DNA from: Theobroma cacao
Taxonomy: Eukaryota; Streptophyta; Magnoliopsida; Malvales; Malvaceae
Length of the DNA stretch: 64,000 nucleotides
Direction: 5' to 3'
NCBI RefSeq assembly: GCF_000208745.1
Contig: NC_030859.1
Span: 21,396,949 to 21,460,948 of the forward strand
The notes below the pieces were generated by a model that was given only the letters and a program-made list of their open reading frames with translations, was not told where the DNA came from and ran no database searches. Shown here one piece after another: positions 12,325 through 25,000 of the stretch; positions within the stretch are counted from its first letter, which is position 1; each line of letters starts with the position of its first letter. A program made the translations under genes and the position numbers.

Positions 12325-12395
12325 TGGGGGCCATGCGGCATAGCGGTTGGTAGTCTAACCGGAACATTTGCATGTGCAGGCTTTGATCCTTGTAA
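12325..12395 (+). repeat. tRNA-like segment (possible SINE head)
   Basis: Contains an A-box-like CGGCATAGCGGTTGGTAG and, about 30 nt on, a B-box-like GGCTTTGATCC. It does not fold into a full tRNA. It lies about 130 bp upstream of the expansin TATA box. It resembles the tRNA head of a SINE but has no evident body or A-tail, so this is a weak call. Confidence 0.3.
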
Positions 12396-12525
12396 ATGAC
12401 CTGAAAATATGAAATCCGTTTTCGTGGTATTGCCTTTCTCTCATCAACGTGAGGATTGCTTGCTTGTCTCTTCCTTCTCTTCACGTCCACATCGCACCGC
12501 CCCCAGACCTTTTCCATTTATTTCC

Positions 12526-12533
12526 TATATAAA
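12526..12533 (+). promoter_or_regulatory. TATA box of the expansin gene
   Basis: TATATAAA followed by a CT-rich leader, about 110 nt upstream of the expansin ATG. The CT-rich 5'UTR (TCTCTCTCTCTC near 12600) is common in highly expressed plant genes. Confidence 0.75.
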
Positions 12534-12642
12534 CCCCTTCTCCCATCCCTATGTTCACAAGCATCAAGCACTAAACACACCAAGCCTTTTAATTACCCTC
12601 TCTCTCTCTCTCACCTCTCAAGTACTCCAGCTAATATTCACA

Positions 12643-13715
12643 ATGGCAAAAGCAGGATTGTCTGCAGCTTCTCTTCTGCTCTTTCTCTTCAATTTTTGCC
12701 TGCGAGGGGCCTATGGTGACTACGGGGGAGGATGGGAAGGTGGTCATGCTACATTCTATGGTGGTGGTGATGCATCTGGCACAATGGGTAAGTTTAGGGG
12801 ACTTTGTCATTCTAGCAAAAAGGAATAAAAGCAAAACAAAGAAACAAAAACCCTTAAAAAGTGTGGGGTAATTAAAAAGTTGAAGCAATGCTGTAACAAC
12901 TTGCTGCTTCAGGCCTTTTTGTGTACTTCCAAAATAATTGCACATGGTAACTTTATATGGTCTATAACTTTTTTAAGTTTACTTACATCCACTGCTTCTA
13001 TTTCAGGAGGTGCTTGTGGATATGGCAACTTATACAGCCAAGGCTATGGGACTAACACTGCAGCACTTAGCACTGCCTTGTTCAACAATGGATTAAGCTG
13101 CGGTTCTTGCTATGAAATGAGATGTGACAATGACCCCAAATGGTGCCTGGCCGGATCCATTATAGTCACTGCAACAAACTTCTGCCCCCCTAACAATGCT
13201 TTGTCCAATGACAATGGTGGCTGGTGCAACCCTCCCCTCCAGCACTTTGACTTGGCAGAGCCTGCCTTCCTGCAGATTGCTCAATACCGCGCTGGAATCG
13301 TCCCCATTTCATTCAGAAGGTAATGATTCCAGCACCCTTTATGATCAAAGCTTAGTTAAACTAGTTTCCGAGCTCATCTCAATAACATATTTTCTATGTT
13401 GGTCTGAACAGAGTCCCCTGTACGAAGAAAGGAGGAATCAGGTTCACCATTAACGGTCACTCTTACTTCAACTTGGTCTTGATCACAAATGTTGGTGGTG
13501 CTGGAGATGTCCATGCAGTGTCAATCAAGGGCTCTAACACAGGATGGCAACCAATGTCAAGGAACTGGGGCCAAAACTGGCAGAGCAACTCCTACCTCAA
13601 CGGCCAAAGCCTCTCCTTCCAGGTCACCACAAGCGATGGCCGGACCGTGACCAGCTACAACGTGGTGCCAGGAAGTTGGCAGTTCGGCCAAACATTTGAG
13701 GGTGGTCAGTTTTAA
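12643..13715 (+). CDS. EXPA: Alpha-expansin
   Basis: Secreted cell-wall-loosening protein; expansins disrupt cellulose-xyloglucan contacts without hydrolysis during acid growth. Exons 12643-12787, 13007-13319 and 13412-13715 join in phase to 253 residues, the usual alpha-expansin length. In order: a signal peptide of about 25 residues (ending near RGAYG); a GH45-like domain opening [21 protein letters not shown], with conserved cysteines ([21 protein letters not shown]) and the HFDL motif; then the C-terminal carbohydrate-binding domain (CBM63) with [19 protein letters not shown], the NWGQNWQ tryptophans and [13 protein letters not shown] at the end. The two-intron structure with one intron just before GGACGYG is typical. 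The ATG follows a CT-rich leader and starts a good signal peptide; an upstream in-frame extension exists but precedes the likely transcription start. The subgroup is close to EXPA8/2-type proteins; I do not assign a number. Confidence 0.96.
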
Positions 13716-15849
13716 GAGTTTCCAGGACAAAAGAATGTCCTGGAAAATGGAAGTATGTGTATCTATTGTGCCACTGTTTGAGAAAGGGGAAGGAACAAGA
13801 GGGAGAGTATAGAGTAGGAAAGGCTCAGTCCCATGTGGCTGTCTATTGCTGTGGTGGTTCATTGGCACCCGCTAGGCCTTCTTTATATATTTTCATTCAT
13901 CAAAAGGGTTGTGAGCTTTACAGTTTTTTCTCTTTAAAAGTAAACAGGGGATATTCCATAGTCTGGCTTCTGTCTAATTCATAGCCATTAATGAATATCA
14001 ATTCAAGATTTCTTTACTTAATTCCAACTTGACTTTCTTTGATTCTAGATCCCAATTTGCCGGTTCCATTTCCAGTATTTCTCATTGCAAATTGGAAAAA
14101 TTTCATTCCTCCAGCAACATGCTATAATTAGTCCTAAAGAAAGAACTGCAGCAGTAGGCAAGCTACCTATTTGCTGCAGGCCAATCTCTTTAAACTACAT
14201 ACACAGACCGAACCAAGAAAAAATGCCCAAGCAAACCTGCATATATTGGGACATTAACAATTTTGCACCTGCCATTCTCACTAAAAACCAAACCTGCATG
14301 TATTGTCCTGCCCCAAACCCAAGCATCTAAGACATAACAACGTTCCATACCCAAGACACGAATCTCATAAACAGGTTAAACATCGAATGTCATATTGAAT
14401 CAAAAACAATATTTCCAAAGGTCTCTTCAGAATTTACACTTTACAGAACCTCAAGATCTCCAAATACAAATTCGCAGTAGCTTTATTGCTTTGACACACT
14501 TTTCAATACCAACTTTACACTTGCTTGTCTGTCCATTTATGTGTTTGTTTATTTTCAATTTGTGATTTTGGATGAATATGTAATGTAGACTTATGACCAA
14601 GAAAGCAAGCTAAAAGAGTAATTGCCTGTCTAACACAAATGTGGAATCCCATGTGCTTGGTTCTTGGAAAGAACTACAGCATGGTTGCTTAACCTTTGAC
14701 CTATAACTAACATGCCAAACCTCTAACCCTTACATTACGTATGTCATTACCAGTCCTGTAGACTGTCACTATCCTGTTATTGATTCCTTTAGCAATGTCA
14801 TGCGGTAATTGTGCTCTCCTATCTCTTTCACTGGTCCCGGTAGAAGTTAGATCGATTACAGTACAAGGTCTGGGGGCATATTCAACACCGTTGCAGGTAA
14901 CAACTTAACTACTGTCACCGACCATGGCAAGCTCTAGTTGATCAAGATTCCAATAGGTCAACTCTCCTCCCCCTGTTGCTTGTCTAACAGCAATAACTTT
15001 TGAAACCGACAGGAATTCACATGCTTGCAACGTAACAGTTCTGTAATTGAATGAAATTTGGCTTAAAGGAAGACAATATATCAAGTCAAGAACAGCAGCC
15101 ATGGCATGGTTTCTCAAAGTATGTAAGAATTCCTCCAGCAGCGGTTTGTATTCCAAGCGGAAATCAATACAACGGATTTTTAATTTAAAATTAATTGATA
15201 ATAAGTGAAGAGATGTTTATTATGTTTATTTATTTAAAATATTTGTACTTTGCGTGGAAAGATACTAAATTTATCATAGAAGAAACAATAACGGAAAAGA
15301 TAGTTTTCTAATATTATGTTAAATTTTTAAAACGGACATCTAATTTAACTAAAAAGGAATATTATAACAGAGTTGAAAATTTTAAAAAATAGATTTATAT
15401 GTTTTGCCACCTATTCATTGAAACATAAGTCAACATTGAATTATCAAATTAAACATGAGTTTTTTTTCAAAAATATCCTCCACATATAAGATATTTTTGA
15501 AAATAGCTCTCTTTATAATTTTAATTATTTTCTATCAAAAGAAATTAATATTAGATAAAATTATCTTTAATAAAATCGACTTATATATTTAGGTCCGCAC
15601 CTCAAATTTACTCACATGTTTTAAACTTTTCTCGCCAGACCATTTATCTCTGAAGTATTTCTTATCAGAAAAAAAACTTTTAAGCATTTTGAGTATTTTG
15701 AAGTGATTTTTGATATATGATGAAAAACTTTTGAATATTTTGAACATTCTTCGTCAAGTATTCATATTCGTTGATTATGTTGTTAAATGAAATATGGTAT
15801 ATTGTTTGAAGTTGTTGATTTTGTTAAATAGAATTCAGTAGTTTTGATG
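13716..15849. other. Intergenic, 3' of expansin, with a weak coding-like patch
   Basis: After the expansin 3'UTR this is unique AT-rich DNA. The stretch 14750-15160 is less AT-rich and has an 83-codon minus-strand frame (14905-15156), but no family resemblance and no splice model could be built. The segment 14638-14752 recurs in diverged form at 17773-17909. Confidence 0.4.
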
Positions 15850-16180
15850 GTTTTTAGGCATTGCATGACTTGTTTTAAAGTATTGTGTTGCTAATTTTAA
15901 AACATTGCATAAGTGATTTTTAGATATTGCGGACTGGTTGATATGATATTGCATCATTGGTTAGTAAGGTATTGTGTGACTAGATAGTAATGCATTGCGT
16001 GATTAATTTTTAAACATTGTGCGACTTAGTCATTGTTTAAAATTCAGTCACGTAATGCCTAAAAACTAAAAAAGTAATGATTAAGTTACGCAATGCATAA
16101 AAATCAGTCTCGTAATACTTAAAAACCAGTGATATAATGTCTAAAAACTAATAATGCAATATCTAATAACTAATTATTTG
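15850..16180. repeat. Fold-back array of ~22-bp repeats
   Basis: The left half (about 15855-16024) is a run of about eight imperfect 21-24 bp units with core ATTGCGTGAC separated by TTTTTA-like spacers. The right half (about 16037-16175) holds about five units of the reverse complement (GTCACGTAATGC, AAGTTACGCAATGC and so on) with CTAAAAAC spacers. The arms meet near 16025-16040, so the whole can form a long imperfect hairpin. This arrangement is typical of subterminal repeats in fold-back or Mutator-like non-autonomous DNA elements; no clear target duplication was found. Confidence 0.7.
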
Positions 16181-19053
16181 TCTGCTCGCAGTCAAGTTTA
16201 AGTTACCAATGTCATACAGTGTTCTAATTTACAAATATGTCTAATCAATTTCAACCCCTCAATTTTGAGGTTCTATGAATTAACTAATAAAGCCAAAAAC
16301 CTAAAACACATATGTTGATGTCATCTCTGCCTTTTGGGATGGCGAGAAAGAGTTGGATGACGAGATAGACCGTATTTGACAAGAGAGAAATTAAAATTTA
16401 ATTTTTAAATTTTTATCTGGATGACAAGATAGAGAAACAGAAACCATTTTAATTTGTCTGAAATTGTTTAAAGGGCATTGTTTTTAAGTCATGTCAAAAA
16501 TTAGTTAAAAATAAATAAAGGATATTTTTGAATTGGGCTTACGAAAAGAGTTATTTTTCACAATTTTCTCTTAAACATGTATAATTTTTTTTATAATAAT
16601 TACGTATAATTAAATAACTATGTGATAATCAATTAAATTTTATTTATGAATTTTCACACTCACATCGGTTTCTGAATACCACTTATATTTTAAAAATATT
16701 TTTTGAATTATTATTATATATACTATGTAACTTATATAATAATTTAATACTTCACAAACAAATTTAATTAATCATTACATGTAAATATGTAACATTGAAT
16801 CGTTAACTCAAGTCAATTGATCCTACTTAATGCATAATATACCATTCGTATTTGAGATAATAATTGACATTTTTATTGCTGTTGTCGATAGTAATTCACT
16901 ACTTAATGCATAGTTTGCTTAATTTTCAAATGTTTTTTATTTTTTAAAAACTATAAATATATATTATAACATGAATAGACACGTTAGATCTATGTATAAA
17001 TAAATACGATTAATTTACACAGGAAAAAAATATCATACGTGAGAATCAAATCACAGGACTACAATGCAAGAATAGGCCAAATGGTCATCCATCCAAGTAA
17101 TAGAAGTCTGGTAGTAAATCAGAATATAAGAAATTTTGCATCAGGTACATCAACAAAGCCAATAAGTGCCCATGCACCGAAAGGTGAAGAAGCCATAATA
17201 TAATCTAAGATGGAGCCTACACATTCGACAAGCTTAGAGATAAAACAAAAATGGGTGCTGAGCAAAGTCTAAGGACAATGAAAATTCCTATTTGGAATCT
17301 CAATCCTTTTAGGAGGATAATAACCTTTAGGTCTAATTTGACAAACATTTTGGGAAAGATGGTGATCTTAGAGAGAAAATGAAAGCTATAAGAAGGATGT
17401 ATAAAATGCAGGCTTTTGCTTGGAAAGAGTCTGCCATAGATGGAGCTTGGCAATCCCACCAAGGTTCCAACGAAGTCTCCTTTCTCTTTCTTTAGCCTTT
17501 CCATAGAAAAGGGAAGGAGGAACATAGCTAAAAATTGCCATTGAAATCAATTCCCCGGAAGATCATTCAGAGACTCTTGATGAAACCCTGGAAAAGTTTA
17601 CAGTGCCCTTGTTGGCATGCACCATGCATGGTACTATCGATAACTTGAGAGATCACCAACAAGGAAAGAGTGGATGGGTCCTTCCTTCTCTTACAATAAC
17701 TTGTCTAGCATTGATCCAAACAAAAAGTCATTAACAGGAATTGACAAAGCAAACAAGACAAGAATTAATACAATATGGAACCCCATGTGCTTGAATTTTG
17801 CAGAGATCTAGTACATGAGAATGGTTGCATAACCTTGACTTTAATTACTAATAATTAACATTCCAAAGTTCTAGATTTACACCTACATAGGCTCCGCCAT
17901 TACTAGCACATTGGATTTCTTATTTTAACCAAATAGAATTTAACTTCATTATATTAACAATTATATAAATAGAAAATCATATGACACATTGCTCAACATA
18001 TTTTTGAGTTTACGGGTATCTTCTAGGATGGATATTACTTTTGATATTGTTGTTTTCTGAAAGATTAACGTAAGACAATCTAGTCACTAGTTGAGTTTAC
18101 TAGAAATGAACTACTTGGGATTATTTAAGTAACAAAGATGGTAATTAGCATTAAAATATCAAAGAGAGAAAGACATTTGTAGTGCATAATGGTTAGGGTA
18201 GCTAATTTCTTTATCTCCTGGGTTTATACGAACACCATTGGGAACTCGTTGAGTCAATTTGTTCAATTTTTATAGTTTTTTTCATCCATATTTAAAGATA
18301 AGCGTAATCTCATTCTATGTCATGTTATATCATATTGTTATAAATTATACGTTAATAAGAGATGAGGTAAATTTTTAAGTATATAAATATAAATTTTTCA
18401 TCATTTATTAAATATGTATTTTAGATTGAAAACGTGAATCTGTAATTTTTGGACTTACTTATACTTTTAATAATAATTTTTTGTGATTAATGTATTATTT
18501 CAACATATCTTTATTTACAAGGTAAAAAGATAAATGTTAACATCAGTTTTGCAACGAAAAATACTTTGGGATTTATGGGTTTGGGCATTTTTTTTAAAAA
18601 AAAAATGACAAGTTTCAAATATTTATTTTTATATTTATGTTGACAAAATTATCTAAAAACCACTTAATGTCACAATAATAAATATAAAATAGGTAAATTA
18701 CAAAATTAAGACCGTGTTTGGCAATAGATTTATGAACAACAATTATAAAAAATTTAATTGAAGGAATATAATTACAGGTATCACTTTCTCTTGCCTAATA
18801 AAATTAATTTTTAATAAAATATTGATAAATTAAATGTTATAGAATTATCTTCTCAGCAATTTTATATCAAACAATAATTTTCTTAACAATCAAGGGATAA
18901 AACGACGTAGTTTTGGAAGCTGTTGGAACTCACATGGAACAAAACCCCAGTGTCGAGAGAGAAAGAGAGAGAGAGCCAAACAGCGGTCAAATTTTCCGAT
19001 AACGATTCGCCGGTGATTTGAGTGTTACCTTTAGAAAGACAGAAGAATCGAGC
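16181..19053. other. Intergenic: AT-rich DNA upstream of PUS3
   Basis: Very AT-rich DNA without supported genes. GACCGTGTTTGGCAATAGA near 18709-18727 looks like the terminus of a small hAT-type MITE, but no partner end was found. The segment from 18900 to the ATG is more GC-balanced, with a GAGA run at 18957-18974, and probably holds the PUS3 promoter and 5'UTR. Confidence 0.45.
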
Positions 19054-22000
19054 ATGTCAAACGAAGTAAGAGAGATCGCTGGAGATGTCGTTGCGATGAT
19101 GCAATCGCAGCTACAGTCTCTCCAGAATAGAGTCGAGGTGCTCCTTGCTTTGCCTATTTCTTAATGTCGTTTTCTTTTCATTAATTTTTTTATTATTTTA
19201 TTCACTTTTCTCTTTTTTTTTTTTTTGTAATTTATGAATCAGGAATTAGAGGCTGAGAATGCAAAGCTATCAGCTCAACTCTCCAAATGTTGTTGCCATA
19301 AGGTTTGTAAGCGAATTGAATTTCTATCTATCTTTTTGTTTTATTATTAATTTTAATTTTGTGATTTATTTTTTTGGGCCATTGTTTGTGTTGAAGAATT
19401 AGCAAAAGAAATGGCATATTTGCAACATTTGTTAGTTTTTTTTTCTTTAGGCTCTGTTTGGTAGTTACTTTTGCTACTTATTTTTCTTTAGTCAGTAAAA
19501 TGAGAAAATTGGGTATATTGAAATAGTAATTCACAACATACTTGTTACTTTAAAAGGTGAAATCATGAATTTTGTTGTCCAGGAAAGTTAAATTTTTTAA
19601 AAATATTATTTGCTTTTTTTAACTAAAGACATTTTTTTTGGCTTTTGGGAATAAAAAAACAAGTAATAAAAGTAAAGGTAAGAACTAAGATGAAACCTTA
19701 ATTTACAATTAAGTAGTCTTTATTGTGCTTGTAAAAACTTCCTAGGCATTGGGGAGTGTGGCATTAGTTGTGGGTCTTATTTGGTTTTTTTATTTCCATT
19801 GCCCTTGTTGGGTGCATTTCATAATTTTCAGTTGATCAAAAGTGGGGGGAGAGGCTTTTTTTTTTTGTGATAATACTCATAGTCAGTTACCTATGAGACT
19901 AAAATATCGGTATGATGCAGACAGAGAAGATGCATAACGGTTCTGATGTAAAATGTTTCAATTCGAGTGTGGCAAGTCAGAGAAAAAACAATGGAGATGA
20001 TAAGACCAGAAAAAAGAAAGCATCAGAAAGAATTCCAGGTTTCTTTCCTAGTCTAGACTGATCTTAAATATCATTTGAGTTGTTGACACTGGGGGAAATT
20101 GCTCTATGGATTGCTCACTGTGATATGAGTAAACACCTCATCTTTGTGTTTAAAGTTTCTACTTTTATTTCAAATTTTGCTGCTTTCATGTAACAGAAAC
20201 GTTGCTAAATTTGTATAAAATCTCAAAAAGAAAAATAGTGGGCTTTTAATAATAAACTTTCTTTGTGGTCCAATAGCCGTCCTCTATCATACATACCTTT
20301 ATTCCTGGTGAATGTAAGATTTAACGTTAGATTCTTGATAAAAGTAAAACCTGATAACTAGTTTATTAATGAAGTTAGTTGGCAGCTTCAACCCTTTCTC
20401 AAATTGCTTAATGAATACACTCCATATGTGGCGCTGCAGAAGTTGTCAAGTTCAGTGTGCTGATATACGAAGTATGATATAACAGAAAAGGATGGAGTCT
20501 ATATCTAAATTTCCGCCAATCAGTTGATGCATTGTTAATGAAAAATATTAAAGAAAATGAAGAGGGTTTTACTAAATAAATAAACCAAAGATCACACAAA
20601 ATAAATAATCCCCTTTGAACCAAGTAGCCTGCAGATGGATGACAAGGCACAATCTCCTCTTTGTACCTGCAGCATCTGGTCAATTTTCATGATTTCTGAT
20701 ACTAATTTTAATGCAATTTAGCCCTTTGAACTAATCTTGTTGGTTTTTTTTTTTTTTTAAATAGCTAACCTAAACCGAACTAATCTTGTTGGTCTCTCCT
20801 TCTTCATTGCATTCTTTTGGTTCTATGGTTGTTGTATTCTACCTGTTTCAAGTTTCATATACTGCTTCTGAAATTAAGCAGCAGTTGGAAGTTTGGAATA
20901 TGCACAGGATGAAACAAATCAAAATTTGCATATCTGAGATCTTATATTCACATATCTATGTGTGATTATTACAAAAATGTGCCATAGTTCATATACTTTT
21001 GCTCACCAATGATCATCATTTGGTTGCTGAGATATGAGATTCGAGATCTGTTGCATTAGCATATTGTATTTCATGAAAATGCTGCATAGCTAATCTTTCA
21101 GAGAGCACTAGTCACTTACCTTCAACTCAGTTGCATTATGAACTCACGGGAAAGAGAGAGTGAAAGTCAGTAATATTGGCCATTATAAATCTGAAGTGTA
21201 TTATGACATGATCTTAGTAAAGCAGTTTTGTTGATCAAGCAATTGTAATTTGCTTAGTCTTGTGTATTCTCTCCAGACGTATGACATTGTCATCAGACAT
21301 ATTCTTATGCATCAAATTTCATCATCTATCTTTTTAAACAGGTTATAATTTGGAAATCATGACTCACCATTCCAAGAGATATGTTGCTCTAAAAGTCATG
21401 TATTTTGGTAAGAGGTATGCAATGTAACCATAATCCCTTGTGATATCTATGTTTCTTGGCGTCAATAGCATAAATTCCTCTTCAGTTACAAATTTCTCTG
21501 ATGCATTAATAAATCAAAGGGGAAGGAAAGGAGAACAGAGAATAGCAACTGAATATTCATGGTGGAAGACCTAGTTTTAATAGTGTCTTAGTTCAATTTC
21601 ATGTAACTTGGTTCAACCATCATTCCGGCCAGATGGGGTTGACTACATCAATGATCTTCTGCTTTTCCCTCTGGCTAGGGTATAGTTGCTTCTGGAAAAG
21701 TAACAACATGTAGACTAGGGTGGATCCCCTTTAGTGTGTATTTCCTCTAGTAAATACTGCCACTTGTGTCGATCACTCGCTGGCATTTTGAAAAGATTAA
21801 GACGTTGAATCTTGGAATGAGTGTCTTCTAGTATCAACATGGCATTGGGTTTTATTACTTAGTTTATATTGTAAGATGCTTATTTAATACCAACCACAAG
21901 TTAATTTCAGATGATCACAGTATTAAGCCTTACTGATGCATGGTCTTGGTAGATAAGTGACACTTATTCATTGCTTTAGTAGGGTCTCTCTTTTCTTTCC

Positions 22001-25000
22001 TTAAAAGTCTGGTCCATTGCTAATGCTATGCGTTTATTTACTTCATTTCCCATTTATTATTTGATTGTAAAATTTATAATATTTGGTTTTTTAAAAAGAA
22101 ATTAAAATTTGTAAATTGTAATGACAGTAGAAGACAAGGAAAGCCTTACGATTTCATGTGCTATATGACAGGTTTTATGGTTTTGCTTCAGAAGCACAAA
22201 TGGATCCTACTGTTGAGGTATGGTGCTTAAATATCTCTTAGAAATTAACTGCTGGGGAATGACAAGTGCAAGACCTGTTTGAATCTTTAAACAATTTCTT
22301 TTTGAGAAAAAACAGGAATTAACTTAGTATATACTTGAACTAGTATCAGATATGAACTTATACAATTATTTTTGTTGGATGATACAATTAGTTTCATTCT
22401 TGAATATTTTTATAATTCTAGTGCCCATGCAGTCTGAAATTTTCAAAGCTCTTGAGAAAACAAGGCTTTTAGTTGGTGACAAGAAGGAATCACTCTACTC
22501 AAGATGTGGCAGAACAGATAAGGGAGTCTCCGCTGTTGGCCAAGTAAGTTGATCACTAGAAGAACCTCTTTTAAAATATTCCCTTGATAGTTTTGACCTT
22601 TCACAAATTGGAGAAATCTGCAAGTATCTGGGTAGCTGTCACTGATAGTTTTGACATTTGGCAAGACATGTCCCTCTTTTTCAATATATGACTTTTTGTT
22701 TCTGTAAAACCTATAAATTAACAAGATGTCTTTGGTGTTGGGATTAAGTGGACGCTTTATGTAATATACTGTTTCATTTGAGTGTAGTTTATATTGAATT
22801 ACATAGAACTGAAATGGACTTTTCCTTTTATATGTTTTTTTGAAGCTTTCTAAAATATGAAAGTTATTTGTACGAGAAGATGAAATTTCTAACTTATAGA
22901 ACTTCTGAACCACATTTAAATTTTCAGAAATATTTAGTTTGTTGTTTTACGAGATACTGTGATCTTACATGTTTTGACAATAAGGTTTGCTTGAATAATC
23001 GCTTTTAAACTTACTGGCAATTTTGGTACTACTGCTTGAAAATGTGTAAATGTCACAATGAAGCCTTTGCCAAGTAGTTGTTAGCCCTTTTGATAAGATG
23101 AAAAAGGCCAATGTGCAAGGCCTACCTTGATAGAAGTATGTGCTGACCTGCCAGAAAAGAAATTTACCTATTTATAGTTTCGTTATTTGATATTGATAAC
23201 TTTTCCAGCTTCCCTTGATTAAACCTGGTTTTTCGACAATATGTAATTGTAATATTGATTCTATGCATTTTTTTTTGTTTCGCTTCTGGATACCTGTAGC
23301 CTGAAGGTATTGTGTAATCGCCCTATGTTATTTTGCTAAATCACCATCCTTGTAGCATTGGTTCTTTACCAGAGTGAATTGACATTGGTTTTGTTAAAGA
23401 AAACTAGTGCTTTTCTATCACATGGTGCACTTCTCTCCAATGATAGGACATACGGTGATGCATAAATAGTAATAATATAAGAAGAACAAGCAATCTATTC
23501 TGTGGGGCAAATTAATAGACCAAACAAGGTAGTAGCACCTCTGATAGGTAACATTTGCATCTTTTTACTCTTTCTATCAAATAGTCAAGCATTGTAATCC
23601 TCGAAGCATTTTCATCACTGTATGAAATCTCATTATCAATTTAACATGATGTGCCTAGCTTTCTTGGAATTATATATCTGCCCTATTCATTCACAAATTG
23701 GAGAAAAATTAGAATAATTTGCGCATTATTTCCATGTTTAATGTTTACACTTGCATCTGGTTTTTGCTGCTCTATACCTGTGTTATCTAACTGTAATTTT
23801 GAACCACGGTTTACCTATATAGTTGAATGTTAAGAATACGGAAAATGTTTGATGCAGGTGATTGCATTATATTTAAGGTCAAACCTCAAAGAAGCTGATG
23901 CAAACGATCAAACTTCAGGAGAATTAATTTCAGGGACTCGAACTGGTCAGCCAGTTATTCTGTCCTGATGACTCTAACTTAGAGCAAAAGCTTCATCTTT
24001 AGATATCATCTGATGTTGGTGATTCATGGCTTTTCTTGTTCCAAATCCCTGCATTCTGTCATTTTCTAGGTCCTATTGCAATTGAACATGAAAGCACTTA
24101 AATTTTAACTAATAAAGACTATCAACAAATAGAATTTAAGGATGGTCAATTTTGGTTTGAGGGTAAAGCAAACTGTTTAAGGAGCTTTGAGTTTACTACA
24201 GTTTGTTATGAAATGTCTTAATTAGTCTCACTTAGTTGTTCATTAGTGAACTGATTATACCATTGGAGAAACTGGAACCAAATATGTGGGACAAAGTTGT
24301 GCTGAGGTGGAATAAAATACTTGTATGTAAATTGTTTTAGGTCAATTAAAGGGCTAAGTTGTGGAGTAATAAAACTCTGATACCATAATTGTTCACGTAC
24401 CTTGCATGCCTTTAATGTTCTCTCTTGTGCTGTCAAGTTAAACGCCTGAGCAATTCCAGTGACTTATTCATGTATGAAAGGGCAAAGTAGGGCACAATGC
24501 ACATGCATAATAAGGCAAACTAGTACAGAACTCAAAAGTTTAAGGAAAATAAAATTTCAGATCAAGATTAGAACTAATTAAGGTTTAAATAATTCATTGC
24601 TTTCTGTTTGTCATGACCATCACATCAGTATTCCGTATTGGTGAATTATTGCCTAATCTGGATACCGCATAAGATCTTTGCCCCGTCTTACTGGAACTTG
24701 TTCCAAACTTCAAAGTCGGGAGGCATGTGAGCTTAGTTTCTGTGAGAAAAATCAATTTAATATAAAGTAAAATGCAATGCATTATTTAAATGCTTCTTTA
24801 AAAAATTACGTGAATACATTGACAGTGAAGTTAAAAAGCAAAAAAATGTATCTTTGATCTTAACTTATGCCTCCATTTATTTATTTTTTTTCTGAATCTT
24901 TATCAGAAGGAGAAATTGATTATGTGAGAGTACTGAACCGAGTCCTTCCAAACGATATTCGAATTTTAGGATGGAGTCCTGTTTCAATTGATTTCAATGC

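Noticed and set aside
14750..15160. Coding-like patch with an 83-codon minus-strand frame, considered as a receptor-like or unknown gene
   Set aside because: Neither strand gave a recognisable motif or workable splice model; stops interrupt all extensions.
17217..17525. 102-codon minus-strand frame
   Set aside because: Low-complexity hydrophobic content in AT-rich DNA, no family resemblance and no supporting neighbours.
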